A DNA stretch of 64,000 nt from Mycobacterium barrassiae (GTDB lineage: Bacteria > Actinomycetota > Actinomycetes > Mycobacteriales > Mycobacteriaceae): positions 141,420 through 205,419 of the forward strand of contig NZ_JACKUK010000012.1 in assembly GCF_025822765.1 (NCBI RefSeq), given 5' to 3'. Numbering within the stretch: the stretch's first letter is position 1; every line of letters begins with the position of its first letter. The position numbers and the translations under genes were made by a program. Positions 11,898 through 22,285 of this stretch are shown here, piece after piece. The notes under the pieces were generated by a model. That model ran no database searches. It was not told the origin of the DNA and was given only the letters and a program-made list of their open reading frames with translations.

Positions 11898-12230
11898 TCA
11901 CGCGCCGAATAGTCTGCGCCGCAAGGCGGCTGCGTTTCCGAAGATCCGGATGCCGAGGACGACGACGATCGCGGTGGACAGCTGCGTCCCGACGCCGAGC
12001 TGATCTCCCAGGTAGACGATCAGCGCGGCGACCAACACGTTGAACACGAAGGACACCACGAACACTTTCGAGTCGAAGATGCGCTCCAGATAGGCCCGCA
12101 GACCACCGAACACGGCGTCCAACGCGGCGACGACGGCGATCGGGAGGTACGGCTGTACGAACTCGGGCACCTCGGGGTGGAACACCAACCCCAGCGCGAT
12201 GCCGATGACGAGTGCGACGATTCCGATCAT
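11898..12230 (-). CDS. small basic protein, DUF1290 (Rv1824-like)
   Basis: 110 residues from the ATG at 12230; an in-frame ATG at 12269 would overlap the upstream gene, so the inner start is preferred. Three hydrophobic segments are visible: IGIVALVIGIALGLVF, a middle helix around YLPIAVVAALDAVFGGLRAYLE, and FVVSFVFNVLVAALIVYLG. It ends in a basic tail (AALRRRLFGA). DUF1290 proteins are conserved between two DUF881 genes in actinobacteria and related Gram-positives. Molecular function is unknown. The gap to the upstream DUF881 stop is only 10 bp, suggesting translational coupling. Confidence 0.92.
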   Translation of the reverse strand: MIGIVALVIGIALGLVFHPEVPEFVQPYLPIAVVAALDAVFGGLRAYLERIFDSKVFVVSFVFNVLVAALIVYLGDQLGVGTQLSTAIVVVLGIRIFGNAAALRRRLFGA

Positions 12231-12240
12231 TTGTCTGGAC

Positions 12241-13137
12241 TCATCCAATCTCCTTGGCGAAGTTGACATCCCGGACCGGGCTGGCCGGCAGGGTGAGCGC
12301 CTCCGAGGTGCTCACCGTGACTCCCACTCCATACGAGGTCTCCAGCAGGCGCAGGCGCTGCAGACCGGGACTGCGCTCGAAGCCATCCCGCACCGCATTC
12401 GGCGGTCCGACCGCGAGGATGACGTAGGGGCTGCTGATCGGTTGATTGTCGACCAGGATGCCGCCGCCCGCCTGCCGGATCGTCACGTTCGGCCCCATCC
12501 GCACGCCGCCCACCGAAACCGCCTCCGCACCGCTGGCCCACAGCGAATTGACCACCAGCTGCAGATCGCGGTCCAGGATCACCTGCTGGCTACCGGGCAC
12601 GCGCTCCTTGGACACGTCGGTGAGGTCTCTCGACATCCCGGGATCCGTGACGGTGATCTCCAGGCCCGGCCCGATGACGGGGGTCGCGGCCGCGTCTAAG
12701 TTCGATTCGTCGAGTTGGCCGAGCAGTTGCTGGCCGCGCGCGTCACCCTCGAGGCGTTGACGCCGCACGGTGTCCACTTCCGCCGCCAGGTCGTCGCGTC
12801 GAGCGGAGGCGCCCGCGACGTCTGTTTCGGCGACACGCACGCTGCCGGAGAGGACCTGTTGCGTCTCACGTACGCCTGGTGCGGTCGACCGGGCCTGGGC
12901 GACCGCGGCCACGAAAACCAGCGCGATCAACAGCGCCCCTGCAATCTGCCACGCCCACGACTGCCACCGCTTGCGCCGTTTGCCCTGTTTCTTCGCGTCG
13001 GCCGCCGCCTGGTAGCCCGGATCGAGGTGGTCCGACAGCAGGGAGCGCAGCAGCGACGGCACCGGGATCAGGGCCGGCTTGTCCGCGTCGTGGGCGCTGC
13101 GACCGGCGTTCGGGTCGTAGCCGCCGAGATGCGTCAT
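12241..13137 (-). CDS. DUF881 membrane protein (Rv1823-like)
   Basis: 298 residues from the ATG that overlaps the pgsA2 stop by 4 bp (ATGA); the longer open frame to 13437 would run inside pgsA2 and is rejected. A basic cytoplasmic N-terminus of about 65 residues precedes a transmembrane helix (about 66-85, [16 protein letters not shown]). An Arg/Asp-rich coiled-coil region and the DUF881 domain ([32 protein letters not shown]) follow. It is the upstream paralogue of the DUF881 gene at 11071 and shares the operon with pgsA2 and the small basic protein. Function is unknown. Confidence 0.92.
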   Translation of the reverse strand: MTHLGGYDPNAGRSAHDADKPALIPVPSLLRSLLSDHLDPGYQAAADAKKQGKRRKRWQSWAWQIAGALLIALVFVAAVAQARSTAPGVRETQQVLSGSVRVAETDVAGASARRDDLAAEVDTVRRQRLEGDARGQQLLGQLDESNLDAAATPVIGPGLEITVTDPGMSRDLTDVSKERVPGSQQVILDRDLQLVVNSLWASGAEAVSVGGVRMGPNVTIRQAGGGILVDNQPISSPYVILAVGPPNAVRDGFERSPGLQRLRLLETSYGVGVTVSTSEALTLPASPVRDVNFAKEIG

Positions 13138-13757
13138 CGTCCTACCTTCGGCATGCGGCGCATCACCATCGACACCTGGATCAGATAGAGCACGCCCGAC
13201 CAGAGGTACATCGCCAGGCCCCAGATCAGGAACGCCCAGCCGCACGCGAGGATCACCCGGCTCCACAGCGCATCCCACTGGCCGAGCAGGATCAGCGGGA
13301 ACCCGGACATCAGCGCGAAGGTCGCGGCCTTGCCGATGTAGGTGACCGGCAGCGCGGTCAGTCCCCTGCTGCGCAGCAGCGGCAGCGTCGCGGCGAGCAC
13401 GACGTCGCGTCCGAGCAGGGTCAGCACGATCCACCACGGCACCGACCCGTGGATCGCCAGGGCGATCGGGACGGCGACCATGTAGATGCGGTCGACGGCC
13501 GGATCCAACAGCTCGCCGAGCCTCGACGACTGGTTGTCGACCAGTCGCGCGATCTTGCCGTCAGCCCAGTCCGAGAACCCGCTGAACATGAGGACCGCCA
13601 CCGCCCAGGCGTTCTCGTTCGCCACGAGCAGCAACCACAGGAACACCGGCACCAGCACCAGGCGGAGCGCACTGAGCGCATTGGGCACCGTCAGCACCCG
13701 GGATTGCGACGTCTGCGCGGCCCCCGTCTGAGATCGCCGGCCCGGCGGCTCCTCCAT
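13134..13757 (-). CDS. pgsA2: CDP-alcohol phosphatidyltransferase
   Basis: 207 residues, integral membrane, with about six hydrophobic segments. The CDP-alcohol phosphotransferase signature DG-x2-AR-x8-G-x3-D-x3-D is present in [17 protein letters not shown] followed by [10 protein letters not shown], so catalysis is expected. The family makes phosphatidylglycerolphosphate, cardiolipin or phosphatidylinositol-type lipids. M. tuberculosis Rv1822, in the same position, is annotated pgsA2, but substrate assignment of that paralogue is uncertain. It is 9 bp from the secA2 stop and overlaps the following DUF881 gene by 4 bp, so it sits inside the secA2 transcription unit. Confidence 0.94.
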   Translation of the reverse strand: MEEPPGRRSQTGAAQTSQSRVLTVPNALSALRLVLVPVFLWLLLVANENAWAVAVLMFSGFSDWADGKIARLVDNQSSRLGELLDPAVDRIYMVAVPIALAIHGSVPWWIVLTLLGRDVVLAATLPLLRSRGLTALPVTYIGKAATFALMSGFPLILLGQWDALWSRVILACGWAFLIWGLAMYLWSGVLYLIQVSMVMRRMPKVGR

Positions 13758-13766
13758 AGGTAGAAA

Positions 13767-16091
13767 CTAGCGGAATACTCCGGGCAGGCTCAGTGCCGAC
13801 AGCGTGTCATCGGCGAGCGGGTTGTCGTGCACCATGTACGTCCACGTCGAGGTCGGGCGCGCGAGCTTGGACAGGTCGATTCCGGGCTCGTCCTCGATGG
13901 ATTGGGCGGTGTCGAAGGTCTGTTGGGCGGCCTCGATCGCGTCGGCCGCCAGCGAGGCGAACGCATCGACGGCCATCCGGTGGAACTCGTCCAGCGGGTT
14001 CTGCCTGCCGAGGGCGCGCAGATGGATGCTCTCCCGGATGTCGGCCAGAAACGCGAGGTGGTCTGCCCAGCCGCGGTCCAAGTGGTACAGCATGATCAGG
14101 CGGCTGATCTTCTCGAGCTTCTCCTCGCCGATCTCCTCGGCCAGCTCTTCGTAGCGGTCCGGCGACAGCTCGCGCAGTTCGTCGCGTGCGGTCGGGGTGC
14201 GCAGCAGGGTGTTGCGGCGCTCGACGAGGATGGCGCGCTGCTGCGCGATCAGCTGGTTGTAGCGCCAGGTGTTGGCGTGCACGTCGAGCATACGGCCCTC
14301 GGCGACCCGCTGAGCGTGGTCGAGCAGGGTCGCTGCCCTCGGGTTGGTGATGCGGCCGTCCTCGTCGGTCTGCATCGGCAGCTTGCTCGCTTCGAGGTGC
14401 GCGGCGACCACGTCGTCCTCCCAGCTGGAGAAGAACACCGACGAGCCGGGATCGCCCTGGCGGCCGGCGCGTCCGCGCAGCTGGTTGTCCAGCCGCTCGG
14501 TGTTGTGCCGGCCGGTGCCGATGACGTGCAGCCCGCCGAGTTCGGCGACCTCGTCATGGTCGGTTTCGTCGGACCCGCCGAGCCGGATGTCGGTGCCGCG
14601 GCCCGCCATCTGGGTGGACACGGTCACCGCGCCGAGCTTGCCCGCCTCGGCGATGACGGCGGCCTCCTCGGCGTCGTTCTTGGCGTTGAGCACGACGGCG
14701 GGGACACCGGCCTTGACCAGCCGCTCGTGCAGGTCCTCGGACTCGGCGACGTCGCGGGTACCCACCAGGATCGGTTGTCGGGTCTTGTGCACCTCGATGA
14801 TGTGCTCGACGATCGCGTCGTTCTTGGCGGCCGCCGTGACGTACACGCGGTCCGGCTCGTCCTCGCGAATGTTCGGGGTGTTCGGCGGGATCGGGGACAC
14901 ACCGAGCTTGTAGAACTGGCGCAGCTGCTCGCCCGCAGCCAGCGCGGTGCCTGTCATCCCGCACACCGTGGGGTATCGGTCGATCAGCGCCTGCACCGTG
15001 ATCGTGTCGAGCACCTCACCGGTCTCGGTGGTCTCGATGCCCTCCTTGGCCTCCACCGCGGCCTGAAGCCCGTCGGGCCAGCGCTGCAACTGCGCGATCC
15101 GGCCGCGGGAGGAGTTGATGAGGTGCACCGCGTCGTCGCGGACGATGTAGTGCACATCGCGCTGCAGCAGGACGTGCGCGTGCAGCGCGACGTTGATCTC
15201 GGTCAGGGTCGAGCCGACGTGTTCCTCGGAGTACAGGTCGATGCCGCCGAGCTTGGCCTCGAGCTTCTGCGCACCTTTCTCGGTGAGGTGGACGTTGCGG
15301 CTGTCCGAGTCGGTCTCGAAGTCCTCGCCCTCGGTCAGCTCGCCGACCATTCGGATGATCTCGACCTTCGGCGTCTCGCGGTGCGTGGTGCCTGCGAGCA
15401 CCAGCGGGACCAGCGCCTCGTCGACGAGCACCGAGTCGGCCTCGTCGACCAACGCCACATCGGGGTTGGGTGACACCAAGTCCTCGACGTCGGTGACCAA
15501 CTGGTCGCGCAGGACGTCGAAGCCGATCTCGTTGACCGAGCCGTAGGTGACGTCGCATTTGTAGGCCTTGCGCCGCTCCTCGGGCGTCGAGTCGGCGGTG
15601 ACCCAGCCGACCGTCAGGCCCAGGGCCCCGATCAGCGGGCCCATCCATTCGGCGTCGCGGCGGGCCAGGTAGTCGTTGATGGTGATGACGTGTACGCGGC
15701 GGCCGCCGATCGCATAGCCGGCCGCGGCGATCGCGCCAGCCAGGGTCTTGCCCTCACCGGTGGCCATCTCGACGACGTCGCCGGCCAGCATCCGCAGGGC
15801 GGCCTGCAACTGGACGTCGAACGGTCGCAACGTGGTGGTCCGCTTGGATGCCTCACGCGCGATCGCCAGGAACTGCGGGATGTCCGCGGAATCGGCCAGG
15901 TCGTCCAGGTTCAGCAGCTTCGCGGCCTTCAGCAGTTCCTCGTCGTCGAGGTCGGCGGCCTTCTCGTCGAACTCCGCCGATTCGCGGACCTGCGCCATCG
16001 ACGACGCCTGATCCCGTTCGGTGCTCGCCCCGAGCATCCGCCAAAAGCGACTGCTGACACGTCCTGAGGTGCGGGTCTTCGTCTTCGCCAC
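13767..16091 (-). CDS. secA2: accessory Sec ATPase SecA2
   Basis: 774 residues from a GTG at 16091 ([10 protein letters not shown]...), which fits known mycobacterial SecA2 length; the frame is open to 16220 but the upstream codons would include part of a palindromic repeat. DEAD-box motor motifs are intact: Walker [11 protein letters not shown], Walker B VDEADSVL, and helicase motifs [16 protein letters not shown] and [13 protein letters not shown]. It is shorter than SecA1 and ends right after [14 protein letters not shown], lacking the C-terminal zinc/SecB-binding tail, as expected of SecA2. SecA2 exports a subset of mycobacterial proteins. No strong ribosome-binding site supports the start, so the N-terminus is uncertain. 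Confidence 0.96.
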   Translation of the reverse strand: MAKTKTRTSGRVSSRFWRMLGASTERDQASSMAQVRESAEFDEKAADLDDEELLKAAKLLNLDDLADSADIPQFLAIAREASKRTTTLRPFDVQLQAALRMLAGDVVEMATGEGKTLAGAIAAAGYAIGGRRVHVITINDYLARRDAEWMGPLIGALGLTVGWVTADSTPEERRKAYKCDVTYGSVNEIGFDVLRDQLVTDVEDLVSPNPDVALVDEADSVLVDEALVPLVLAGTTHRETPKVEIIRMVGELTEGEDFETDSDSRNVHLTEKGAQKLEAKLGGIDLYSEEHVGSTLTEINVALHAHVLLQRDVHYIVRDDAVHLINSSRGRIAQLQRWPDGLQAAVEAKEGIETTETGEVLDTITVQALIDRYPTVCGMTGTALAAGEQLRQFYKLGVSPIPPNTPNIREDEPDRVYVTAAAKNDAIVEHIIEVHKTRQPILVGTRDVAESEDLHERLVKAGVPAVVLNAKNDAEEAAVIAEAGKLGAVTVSTQMAGRGTDIRLGGSDETDHDEVAELGGLHVIGTGRHNTERLDNQLRGRAGRQGDPGSSVFFSSWEDDVVAAHLEASKLPMQTDEDGRITNPRAATLLDHAQRVAEGRMLDVHANTWRYNQLIAQQRAILVERRNTLLRTPTARDELRELSPDRYEELAEEIGEEKLEKISRLIMLYHLDRGWADHLAFLADIRESIHLRALGRQNPLDEFHRMAVDAFASLAADAIEAAQQTFDTAQSIEDEPGIDLSKLARPTSTWTYMVHDNPLADDTLSALSLPGVFR

Positions 16092-16161
16092 AGCTTTACG
16101 GTACGCGGCGCCTCCACTTACTCCGCGACAGTGCGTGTCTGACGCGCACACTCCGGACGTC

Positions 16162-16215
16162 GAGACTGCGCCCAGATCGCGAAAATCCGTGATCTCGCGA
16201 TCTGTGCGCAGTCTC
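16162..16215 (-). repeat. 54-bp quasi-palindromic intergenic repeat, copy B
   Basis: Two 21-nt arms, 16162-16182 and 16195-16215, are inverted copies with one mismatch around a 12-nt loop, so the RNA could form a long hairpin. The minus strand aligns gap-free with copy A at 7758-7811. It starts 8 bp past the stop of the ilvG-like gene ending at 16224 and precedes secA2. There is no U-tract, so it is not a textbook intrinsic terminator. Confidence 0.85.
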
Positions 16216-16223
16216 GGCAAGCG

Positions 16224-17867
16224 TCAGGCGAGGTTGGACCGACGCGGGTAGGCCACCGTCGGATCGGTCAGCGCGTTGACGACCGCGGGCAGTCCGGCGG
16301 AGAACGCCCGCTCGAGCGCGGGACGCAACTCGGCGGGTGCGGCCACCAGCTCGCCGTGTCCGCCCAGCGCAGTGACCACCTCGTCGTAGCGAGTGCCCGG
16401 CCTCAGTTCGGCCACCACCGAGTAGCCGTACAGCATCTCCATGGGGTGCTTCTCCAGCGCCCAGATGCCGTTGTTGCCGATCACCGAAACCACGTGAATT
16501 CCGTGGCGCACCAACGTATCCCACTCCATACCTGAGAATCCGAACGCCCCGTCCCCCTGCAGCAGGACGACCTGCCGATCGGGTCGGGCCAGCTTGGCGG
16601 CCAGCGCGTAACCCGGTCCGGAGCCCAGGCAGCCGAACGGTCCGCTGTCCAACCATGCGCCCGGCACGTAGCTGTCGATGACCCGGCCTGCGTACGAGCC
16701 GAAGTCACCTGCGTCGATCACGACGATCGCGTCCCGGTCCAGCAGCGCGCTCACCTCGGCGTAGACCCGCATCGGGTGCAGCGGCGTGCGGTCGTCGGCC
16801 AACTCGGCGGCCTCACCAGCCCGCGCGGCGGTCTCCGTGGTGCGCAGAGCGGCAATCCAGTCCTCATGCTCGGTCGGCGACGCCGCCGACAGTGCCGACA
16901 GGATCGTCGTCAGGTCGCCGTACAGTTCGGCGGCGACAGCGCGCGGATGCGGTCGCTCGGGTGCGACGCGGTCGGCCACGATCAACGTGGTCTCGGCCCC
17001 GAACACACCGCCGAAGCCGAGCCGGAAGTCCATCGGCACGCCGATGACCACCGCAACATCGGCCTCCCCCAACGCTTTTGACCGGGCACGCGAGAACGCG
17101 AGCTGGTGATCGGCCGGTACGGTGCCGCGCGCCATGCCGTTCATCAGCACGGGGATCCGCAGCGCTTCGGCCAGGCGCAGCAGGGCGGTCTCGGCGTGGC
17201 CCCACCAGACGTTGGTGCCCGCCATGATGACCGGTCGCCGCGCGTCGATGAGCAGCCGCACCGCCGCGTCGACGGCGTTGCCATCGGGCTGGACAACCGC
17301 GGCGGGACCCGCCAGCGCGCCGGGTGCACCGTTGTCATGGGCTTCGCCGAACACGTAATCCATCGGAAAGTCGACGAACGACACCCCCGTCGGCTGCCCG
17401 TCCGACCCGGCCGCGGCCCGCAACGCATCGTCGACCAGAGGGCCAACCGCATCCGGTGACTCCGCGGTCGCCGCGAACCGGGTCAGCGGCGCGACGAACG
17501 GCACGTGGTCGATCTCCTGCAGCGACCCCTGGCCCCACCGCAGCGCAGGAGCCCGGCCGCCGAGCACCACCAGCGGCGACTGGTTCTGCGCGGCGGCGGC
17601 CATCGCGCTCATACCGTTGGTGACACCGGGCCCGGCGGTCAGGGCCGCGACGCCCGGCACCCGGGTCACCTTCGACCAGCCCTCGGCCGCGAACGCCGCC
17701 GTCTGCTCATGCCGGGTGTCGATCAGGCGCACGTACTCGGCCTGGCAGCCGTCGTAGATCGAGAACAGGTGGCCGCCGGACAGCGTGAAGATGGTGTCGA
17801 TGCCGCTGGCCCGCAGCCGCCGCGCGATCACGTGTCCGGCGTTGACCGTCGGAGCGTCGTTGCCCAT
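16224..17867 (-). CDS. ilvG: acetolactate synthase-like thiamine-diphosphate enzyme
   Basis: 547 residues with the three-domain ThDP-enzyme layout. The N-terminal Pyr domain has the catalytic Glu in [13 protein letters not shown] (about residue 54), the central domain is about 190-330, and the C-terminal PP domain has the ThDP motif [15 protein letters not shown] ending in GNNGIW. The family carries out ThDP-dependent C-C bond chemistry; M. tuberculosis Rv1820 in this position is annotated IlvG. No regulatory subunit is nearby, and the main biosynthetic IlvB is elsewhere in mycobacteria. True acetolactate synthase activity is therefore not assured; an oxalyl-CoA or benzoylformate decarboxylase-like activity is possible. 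Confidence 0.85.
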   Translation of the reverse strand: MGNDAPTVNAGHVIARRLRASGIDTIFTLSGGHLFSIYDGCQAEYVRLIDTRHEQTAAFAAEGWSKVTRVPGVAALTAGPGVTNGMSAMAAAAQNQSPLVVLGGRAPALRWGQGSLQEIDHVPFVAPLTRFAATAESPDAVGPLVDDALRAAAGSDGQPTGVSFVDFPMDYVFGEAHDNGAPGALAGPAAVVQPDGNAVDAAVRLLIDARRPVIMAGTNVWWGHAETALLRLAEALRIPVLMNGMARGTVPADHQLAFSRARSKALGEADVAVVIGVPMDFRLGFGGVFGAETTLIVADRVAPERPHPRAVAAELYGDLTTILSALSAASPTEHEDWIAALRTTETAARAGEAAELADDRTPLHPMRVYAEVSALLDRDAIVVIDAGDFGSYAGRVIDSYVPGAWLDSGPFGCLGSGPGYALAAKLARPDRQVVLLQGDGAFGFSGMEWDTLVRHGIHVVSVIGNNGIWALEKHPMEMLYGYSVVAELRPGTRYDEVVTALGGHGELVAAPAELRPALERAFSAGLPAVVNALTDPTVAYPRRSNLA

Positions 17868-17890
17868 GAGGGCAGCATAATCAGCGCGGG

Positions 17891-18306
17891 ACCACGGACG
17901 TCCTCATCGGCGGAGCCGGTCCCGTCGGTCTCACGGCGGCCATCGAGCTGGTCCGGCGCGGCATCGACTATCGCGTCGTCGACCCGCTTGCCGAACCACC
18001 GCAGTACACGAAAGCCGTTGGCGTCCAACCCCGTACGCTCAAAGTCTTCGAATCGGAGGGCATACAGGACGCGGCCATCCAGATGCACGGACAGATCCTC
18101 TACGTCAACGGCGAGAACGTCGGGCAGGCGACATGGGCGTCTACCTGATCGCCGCACCGGGAGCCGACGTCGCCGCCACCGTTCTGCCTGTCATTCGCGA
18201 CGGCTATCTCGGCTTCGCCGGCACACACTCGGACCTCGACGGCCTGGCCCTACACCTTCGATACACCTTCGGACCACGTTCGGCTGAGACGGCCGCCCAC
18301 AGTTGA
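17891..18306 (+). pseudogene. remnant of an FAD-dependent aromatic monooxygenase (N- and C-terminal pieces, middle deleted)
   Basis: The plus strand encodes, without a start codon, [20 protein letters not shown] and about 65 further residues typical of the FAD-binding N-terminus of PheA/UbiH-type monooxygenases (GxGxxG, RRGIDYRVVD, AVGVQPRTLKVFE). This frame hits a stop at 18146-18148. A second frame (18133-18306) then gives VYLIAAPGADV and IRDGYLGFAG, resembling the family's thioredoxin-like C-terminal end, and stops at 18306. The central roughly 400 residues are missing. It occupies a gap between genes that are neighbours in M. tuberculosis, so it is a decayed accessory gene. Confidence 0.75.
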
Positions 18307-18351
18307 GGCCACTGCCACGCCGGTCGGTAGCCGGCGAGGTACCTTGCCACA

Positions 18352-20280
18352 GTGGATGAGGGAATGTTCGCCCCGACGCTGGACTGGAGCCAGGAACTCC
18401 TGGTTTCGCTGAAGTGGATCGGCCAGGCATGGTTGATCGCCGCGGTCGCAACACTGGTCATCTGTGTCCTGCTCGCCAGGTACACGGTGTGGGGCCGGCA
18501 GTTCTGGCGTATCACCGGCGATTACTTCAAGGGCCCGGAAAGCGTCAAGGTGTGGCTGTGGCTGGCGCTGATCCTGCTGTCGGTGATCTTCGGCGTCCGA
18601 CTGTCGGTGCTGTTCACCTTCCAGGGCAGCGACATGATGACCAGTTTCCAGGTGGTGGCGTCGGGCGTGGCCGCGGGCGATGACGCGATCAAGAACTCCG
18701 GGCGCGACGGCTTCTACCTGTCGATGTTCGTGTTCTCGGCGCTGGCTGTCCTGCACGTCGCCCGGATCATGTTCGATCTGTTCATCACGCAGCGGTTCAT
18801 GCTGGCCTGGCGTGCGTGGCTCACCGACCGGATGACGGGCGACTGGCTCGACGGCAAGGCCTACTACCGCGGACGCTTCATCGACGACACGATCGACAAC
18901 CCCGATCAGCGTATTCAGTACGACATCGACATCTTCACCGCAGGTGTCGGCGGACTTCCGAACACTCCGGCCAACACCTCTACGTCGACGCTGTTGTTCG
19001 GGTCGGTCAACGCCATCGCCTCGATGATTTCGTTCACCGCGATTCTGTGGAGCCTGTCCGGGACGCTGACGATCCCGATCGTGAACTATGAGCTGCCCAA
19101 GGCCATGTTCTGGATCCTGCTGACGTACGTGCTGTTCGCGTCAGTCATCGCGTTCTGGGTGGGCCGGCCGATCATCTGGTTGTCGTTCCGCAACGAGAAG
19201 TTCAACGCGGCCTTCCGCTACGCACTGGTGCGGCTGCGCGACGCGTCCGAGGCCGTCGCGTTCTACCGGGGCGAGCTCGCCGAACGCACCGGGTTGCGCA
19301 AGCTGTTCGCGCCGATCGTCACCAACTACAAGCGGTGGATCAACCGGATGATGGGCTTCTACGGCTGGAACCTGTCGATGAGTCAGATCATCGTGGTGCC
19401 ACCGTATTTGTTCCAGTTCCCGCGGTTCTTCAGCGGCGAGATCACCCTCGGCGCGATGAGCCAGTCGGCGTCGGCGTTCGGCAACATCGAGCAGGGACTG
19501 TCCTTCTTCCGTAACGCGTACGACGCGTTCGCCGGATATCGCGCGTCGATCATCCGACTCGACGGCCTGATGACCGCGAACGAAGAGGGCAGGGCACTGC
19601 CCGAGATCACGACCACGGCGTGCAAAGACGGCACGGTGGAACTCAAGGACATCGAGGTGCGCACCCCCGACGGAAAGCAACTCGTCAACCCACTCGCCTT
19701 GCGCCTCGAGGTCGGTGACACGTTGGCAGTCAAGGGCGAATCCGGCTCCGGCAAGACCACGCTGCTGCGCAGCCTCGCCGAGTTATGGCCTTACACCACA
19801 GGAACATTGACGAGGCCGTGTGGGCCGAACGAGACCATGTTCCTGTCGCAGATGCCCTATGTGCCGCTCGGCAGTCTGCGCGCCGTGGTCAGCTATCCGA
19901 ACGAGGACGGCGAGATCGACGACGCGACGCTGAAACGCACGCTGGCGAAGGTGGCACTTCCGCACCTGGTCGATCGGCTGGACGAAGTCGAGGACTGGGC
20001 GAAGATCCTCTCCCCCGGTGAGCAGCAGCGCATCGCGTTCGCCCGCATCCTGCTGACCCAACCGAAGGCCGTGTTCCTCGACGAGTCCACCTCGGCGCTC
20101 GACGAAGGTCTGGAGTACCTGTTGTACACCCTCATTCGCACCGAGTTGCCCGACACGATCCTGGTCAGCGTCAGTCACCGAAAGGCTCTCGAGCAGCACC
20201 ACACCCACGAGCTCGAACTGCTCGGCGGCGGCGAATGGCGGTTCGGCCGGGTGGGCGGTGAGGAACCGGCGAAGGTCTAG
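18352..20280 (+). CDS. bacA: SbmA/BacA-family ABC transporter (Rv1819c-like)
   Basis: 642 residues, GTG start (a second possible start, ATG, is at 18364). An N-terminal SbmA/BacA-type membrane domain with about six or seven helices (20-400) is fused to a nucleotide-binding domain (about 430-635). The ATPase motifs are intact: Walker [13 protein letters not shown]-loop FLSQMPY, signature [13 protein letters not shown], Walker [10 protein letters not shown] and the switch His in VSVSHR. The M. tuberculosis homologue imports vitamin B12 and hydrophilic peptides such as bleomycin. It sits where Rv1819c is expected after Rv1820, now preceded by the monooxygenase remnant. Its stop overlaps the convergent flavoprotein stop by 4 bp. 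Confidence 0.95.
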   Translation: MDEGMFAPTLDWSQELLVSLKWIGQAWLIAAVATLVICVLLARYTVWGRQFWRITGDYFKGPESVKVWLWLALILLSVIFGVRLSVLFTFQGSDMMTSFQVVASGVAAGDDAIKNSGRDGFYLSMFVFSALAVLHVARIMFDLFITQRFMLAWRAWLTDRMTGDWLDGKAYYRGRFIDDTIDNPDQRIQYDIDIFTAGVGGLPNTPANTSTSTLLFGSVNAIASMISFTAILWSLSGTLTIPIVNYELPKAMFWILLTYVLFASVIAFWVGRPIIWLSFRNEKFNAAFRYALVRLRDASEAVAFYRGELAERTGLRKLFAPIVTNYKRWINRMMGFYGWNLSMSQIIVVPPYLFQFPRFFSGEITLGAMSQSASAFGNIEQGLSFFRNAYDAFAGYRASIIRLDGLMTANEEGRALPEITTTACKDGTVELKDIEVRTPDGKQLVNPLALRLEVGDTLAVKGESGSGKTTLLRSLAELWPYTTGTLTRPCGPNETMFLSQMPYVPLGSLRAVVSYPNEDGEIDDATLKRTLAKVALPHLVDRLDEVEDWAKILSPGEQQRIAFARILLTQPKAVFLDESTSALDEGLEYLLYTLIRTELPDTILVSVSHRKALEQHHTHELELLGGGEWRFGRVGGEEPAKV

Positions 20281-21731
20281 GCGCGCGCGGCGTGCGCGCC
20301 GGCGCGCCTGCCGAAGAACGAGCCCTCGCCCAGCTGCGTGCCGCTGGAATAGCCCTTGCCGTCCGGCACGAGTTTGGACGCAGTCGCTCCGGCGGCATAC
20401 AAACCGGGCACGACGCTGCCGTCCTCGCGCAGCACCTGGCCGTCGACGGACGTCGCGAGCCCACCGAGCGTGAACGCGGAGTACATCGCCTTGCCGAGTG
20501 ACAGGTCGAATGCTCCCCACGGTCCTTTATCTTGGGGCGCAATGTATTCGGGCTGCTTGTGGAAGTCGGGGTCTTCGCCGTTGGCCGCGTTCGCGTTGTA
20601 CCGGTTCAGTGTGGCGACGAGCTTGCCCTCCGGAATCCCGAGGGCTTTCTCCATCTCCTCGACGGCCTCCCACCCGTCGATCAGCGGCACCAGCGGCACC
20701 TCGGGGTTCTGCAGGTGCGCCTCGTCGACGATGAGGAACGCCGCGCTGTCGGGCTGGTCCATCACGAAAGCCGAAGTGCGCGAATGGTAGGAGTCCTCCG
20801 TGACGAACCGCTCCCCGAGTTTGTTGACGATGATGCCGGTCAACAGGATCTCCGGCGGATAGACCGGCGCCGTCATGAACGCCTCGTCCATGTGCTTGGT
20901 GAAACCGCCTGCGGAGATACCCATCCGGATCCCGAGACCGTCGTCATAGGTGCTGCCGAGCACGAACGGTTTCTCCGAGATCCGCGGCGTGTACTTGGCC
21001 ACCATGTCGGGGTTCATCACGAACCCGCCCGCGGCGATCACCACCGCCTTCGCCTTGATCGCGCCGGTGTCGTTGAAGTGCTTCCAGCGCACGCCGATCA
21101 CCGTGCCGTCGCCGTCGACGACGAGGTTGGTGGCCCCGGTCTCGTAGCGGACCTCCACCCCGAGTTCGTCGGCCCGCTTCACCAGCAGGTCGATGACCAT
21201 CGCCGCACCGCCGAGTTCGCCGGGCACCGGCACCGAGTGTCCGCGCGGAGCCGGCTTGGCCTTCTCGCAGAACGGCCACACCTTCTCGTTGCCGGTGTAT
21301 GACAGTCCCTCGGTGCCGGGCGGAACAACCACCTTGCCCGGGTAGAAGCTGCGCTCAAACTGAAAACCCAAGTCCTCCAACCAGTTGAAGTGTTCGACGC
21401 TGCCCTCGCAGTACGCCCGAATCTTCTCCGGCTCGGGGTCGCACGACACCGCCATCAGGTACTTGAACATCTCCTCGGCGCTGTCGTCGTGACCGGTCGC
21501 CAGCTGCACCGCGGTGCCGCCACCGAGGTAGAAGTGGCCGCCCGCCTGCGAGGTGGTGCCGCCCGCGGCCGCGGCGCGCTCCAGCAGCAGCACCCGTGCC
21601 CCTGCCGATGCGGCGCTGACGGCTGCCGAACCACCGGCGATACCGAAGCCGATCACCAGCACGTCGACCTCATCGGACCATGACGTCACATCGGCCGCGT
21701 TGACGGTGTCCGGGATGTCGAGACCGCTCAC
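20277..21731 (-). CDS. FAD-dependent flavoprotein, fumarate reductase / 3-ketosteroid dehydrogenase family (Rv1817-like)
   Basis: 484 residues, ATG start overlapping the stop of the VOC gene by 4 bp (ATGA). The FAD-binding Rossmann motif is at the N-terminus ([15 protein letters not shown], about 28-42), followed by [17 protein letters not shown] typical of the PF00890 family. The C-terminal cap returns to FAD with [28 protein letters not shown]. Family members reduce or dehydrogenate C-C double bonds, including KstD-type steroid dehydrogenases. The exact substrate is unknown. Co-expression with the VOC protein behind an exact KstR box (22257-22270) suggests a role in steroid metabolism, which is inference. 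Confidence 0.9.
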   Translation of the reverse strand: MSGLDIPDTVNAADVTSWSDEVDVLVIGFGIAGGSAAVSAASAGARVLLLERAAAAGGTTSQAGGHFYLGGGTAVQLATGHDDSAEEMFKYLMAVSCDPEPEKIRAYCEGSVEHFNWLEDLGFQFERSFYPGKVVVPPGTEGLSYTGNEKVWPFCEKAKPAPRGHSVPVPGELGGAAMVIDLLVKRADELGVEVRYETGATNLVVDGDGTVIGVRWKHFNDTGAIKAKAVVIAAGGFVMNPDMVAKYTPRISEKPFVLGSTYDDGLGIRMGISAGGFTKHMDEAFMTAPVYPPEILLTGIIVNKLGERFVTEDSYHSRTSAFVMDQPDSAAFLIVDEAHLQNPEVPLVPLIDGWEAVEEMEKALGIPEGKLVATLNRYNANAANGEDPDFHKQPEYIAPQDKGPWGAFDLSLGKAMYSAFTLGGLATSVDGQVLREDGSVVPGLYAAGATASKLVPDGKGYSSGTQLGEGSFFGRRAGAHAARA

Positions 21732-22222
21732 TGTTGCTCCTGTTTCACGTAGTCGAAGAACGCCTTGATTTCGCCGGGGATATCGGCGATCTCGATGTAG
21801 GGCACGCCCGCATCGGCGGCCGACAGGTAGGCGAACCGCATGCCTCCGGGCATGACTCCCTGTTGCACGACGGGTGTTCCGTTGCGCTCTGCGTCGCGCA
21901 GTGCGCTATCGAATGCGGGTGGGTCCAGCGCCTCCACGCAGATGTGGTGGAGTCCGGGCCCACCGGTGTCGAGAAACTCCGAGTACACGCTGTCGCCGCT
22001 CTGCGGTGCGATCAGCTCGAGCTGGGTGTCGCCGGCGTAGCTGAAGGAGATGTGGGCGGTGAAATCGGCGGGGCGACCGCGATACGTACACGTGTCGGGG
22101 GTGAAGTGGACGTCGGGCACCCGCACCCACTTCTTGGCGCCCAACAGCGTGGTCAGCGCCTTCTCGGTGGCATCGAGGTCCCGCGTCACCCACGCAATCT
22201 GGACAGGTGTCTGGGCAAGCAT
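21728..22222 (-). CDS. VOC-superfamily (glyoxalase-fold) protein
   Basis: 164 residues starting MLAQTPVQIAWVTRDLDAT. It shows the paired beta-alpha-beta-beta-beta modules of the vicinal oxygen chelate fold, with metal-ligand candidates in QIAW (first strand), LELIAPQSG and GLHHICVEA. This is the glyoxalase/dioxygenase or epimerase class; the substrate is not evident. It is the first gene of the two-gene operon with the flavoprotein. A -10 box TATCCT lies 7 bp before the ATG, so the mRNA is probably leaderless, and a KstR-type palindrome overlaps the -35 region. Confidence 0.9.
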   Translation of the reverse strand: MLAQTPVQIAWVTRDLDATEKALTTLLGAKKWVRVPDVHFTPDTCTYRGRPADFTAHISFSYAGDTQLELIAPQSGDSVYSEFLDTGGPGLHHICVEALDPPAFDSALRDAERNGTPVVQQGVMPGGMRFAYLSAADAGVPYIEIADIPGEIKAFFDYVKQEQQ

Positions 22223-22229
22223 CGCGTCG

Positions 22230-22270
22230 AGGATATCCCCCGCCGCACGGGATGGCTAGAACGTGTTCTA
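22230..22270 (-). promoter_or_regulatory. leaderless promoter with exact KstR-box palindrome
   Basis: TAGAACGTGTTCTA (22257-22270) fits the published KstR operator TnnAACnnGTTnnA exactly and sits in a 7-bp-arm palindrome (22256-22271). On the minus strand a -10 box TATCCT (22235-22230) ends 7 bp before the VOC ATG. A 17-bp spacer places the -35 at 22258-22253, overlapping the box. This is the layout expected for steroid-relieved repression. Confidence 0.82.
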
Positions 22271-22285
22271 GTTCTGGCTCCCCGG

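Noticed and set aside
13827-15473. 548-codon open frame antisense to secA2
   Set aside because: It lies wholly opposite a clear SecA2 and shows only low-complexity residues.
16162-16215. Intrinsic terminator after the ilvG-like gene
   Set aside because: The hairpin is strong but no U-tract follows, and the same element occurs elsewhere, so it is listed as a repeat.
16092-16220. Extended N-terminus of SecA2
   Set aside because: It would translate through the palindromic repeat; the shorter start fits homologues. This is not fully certain because no strong ribosome site is seen.
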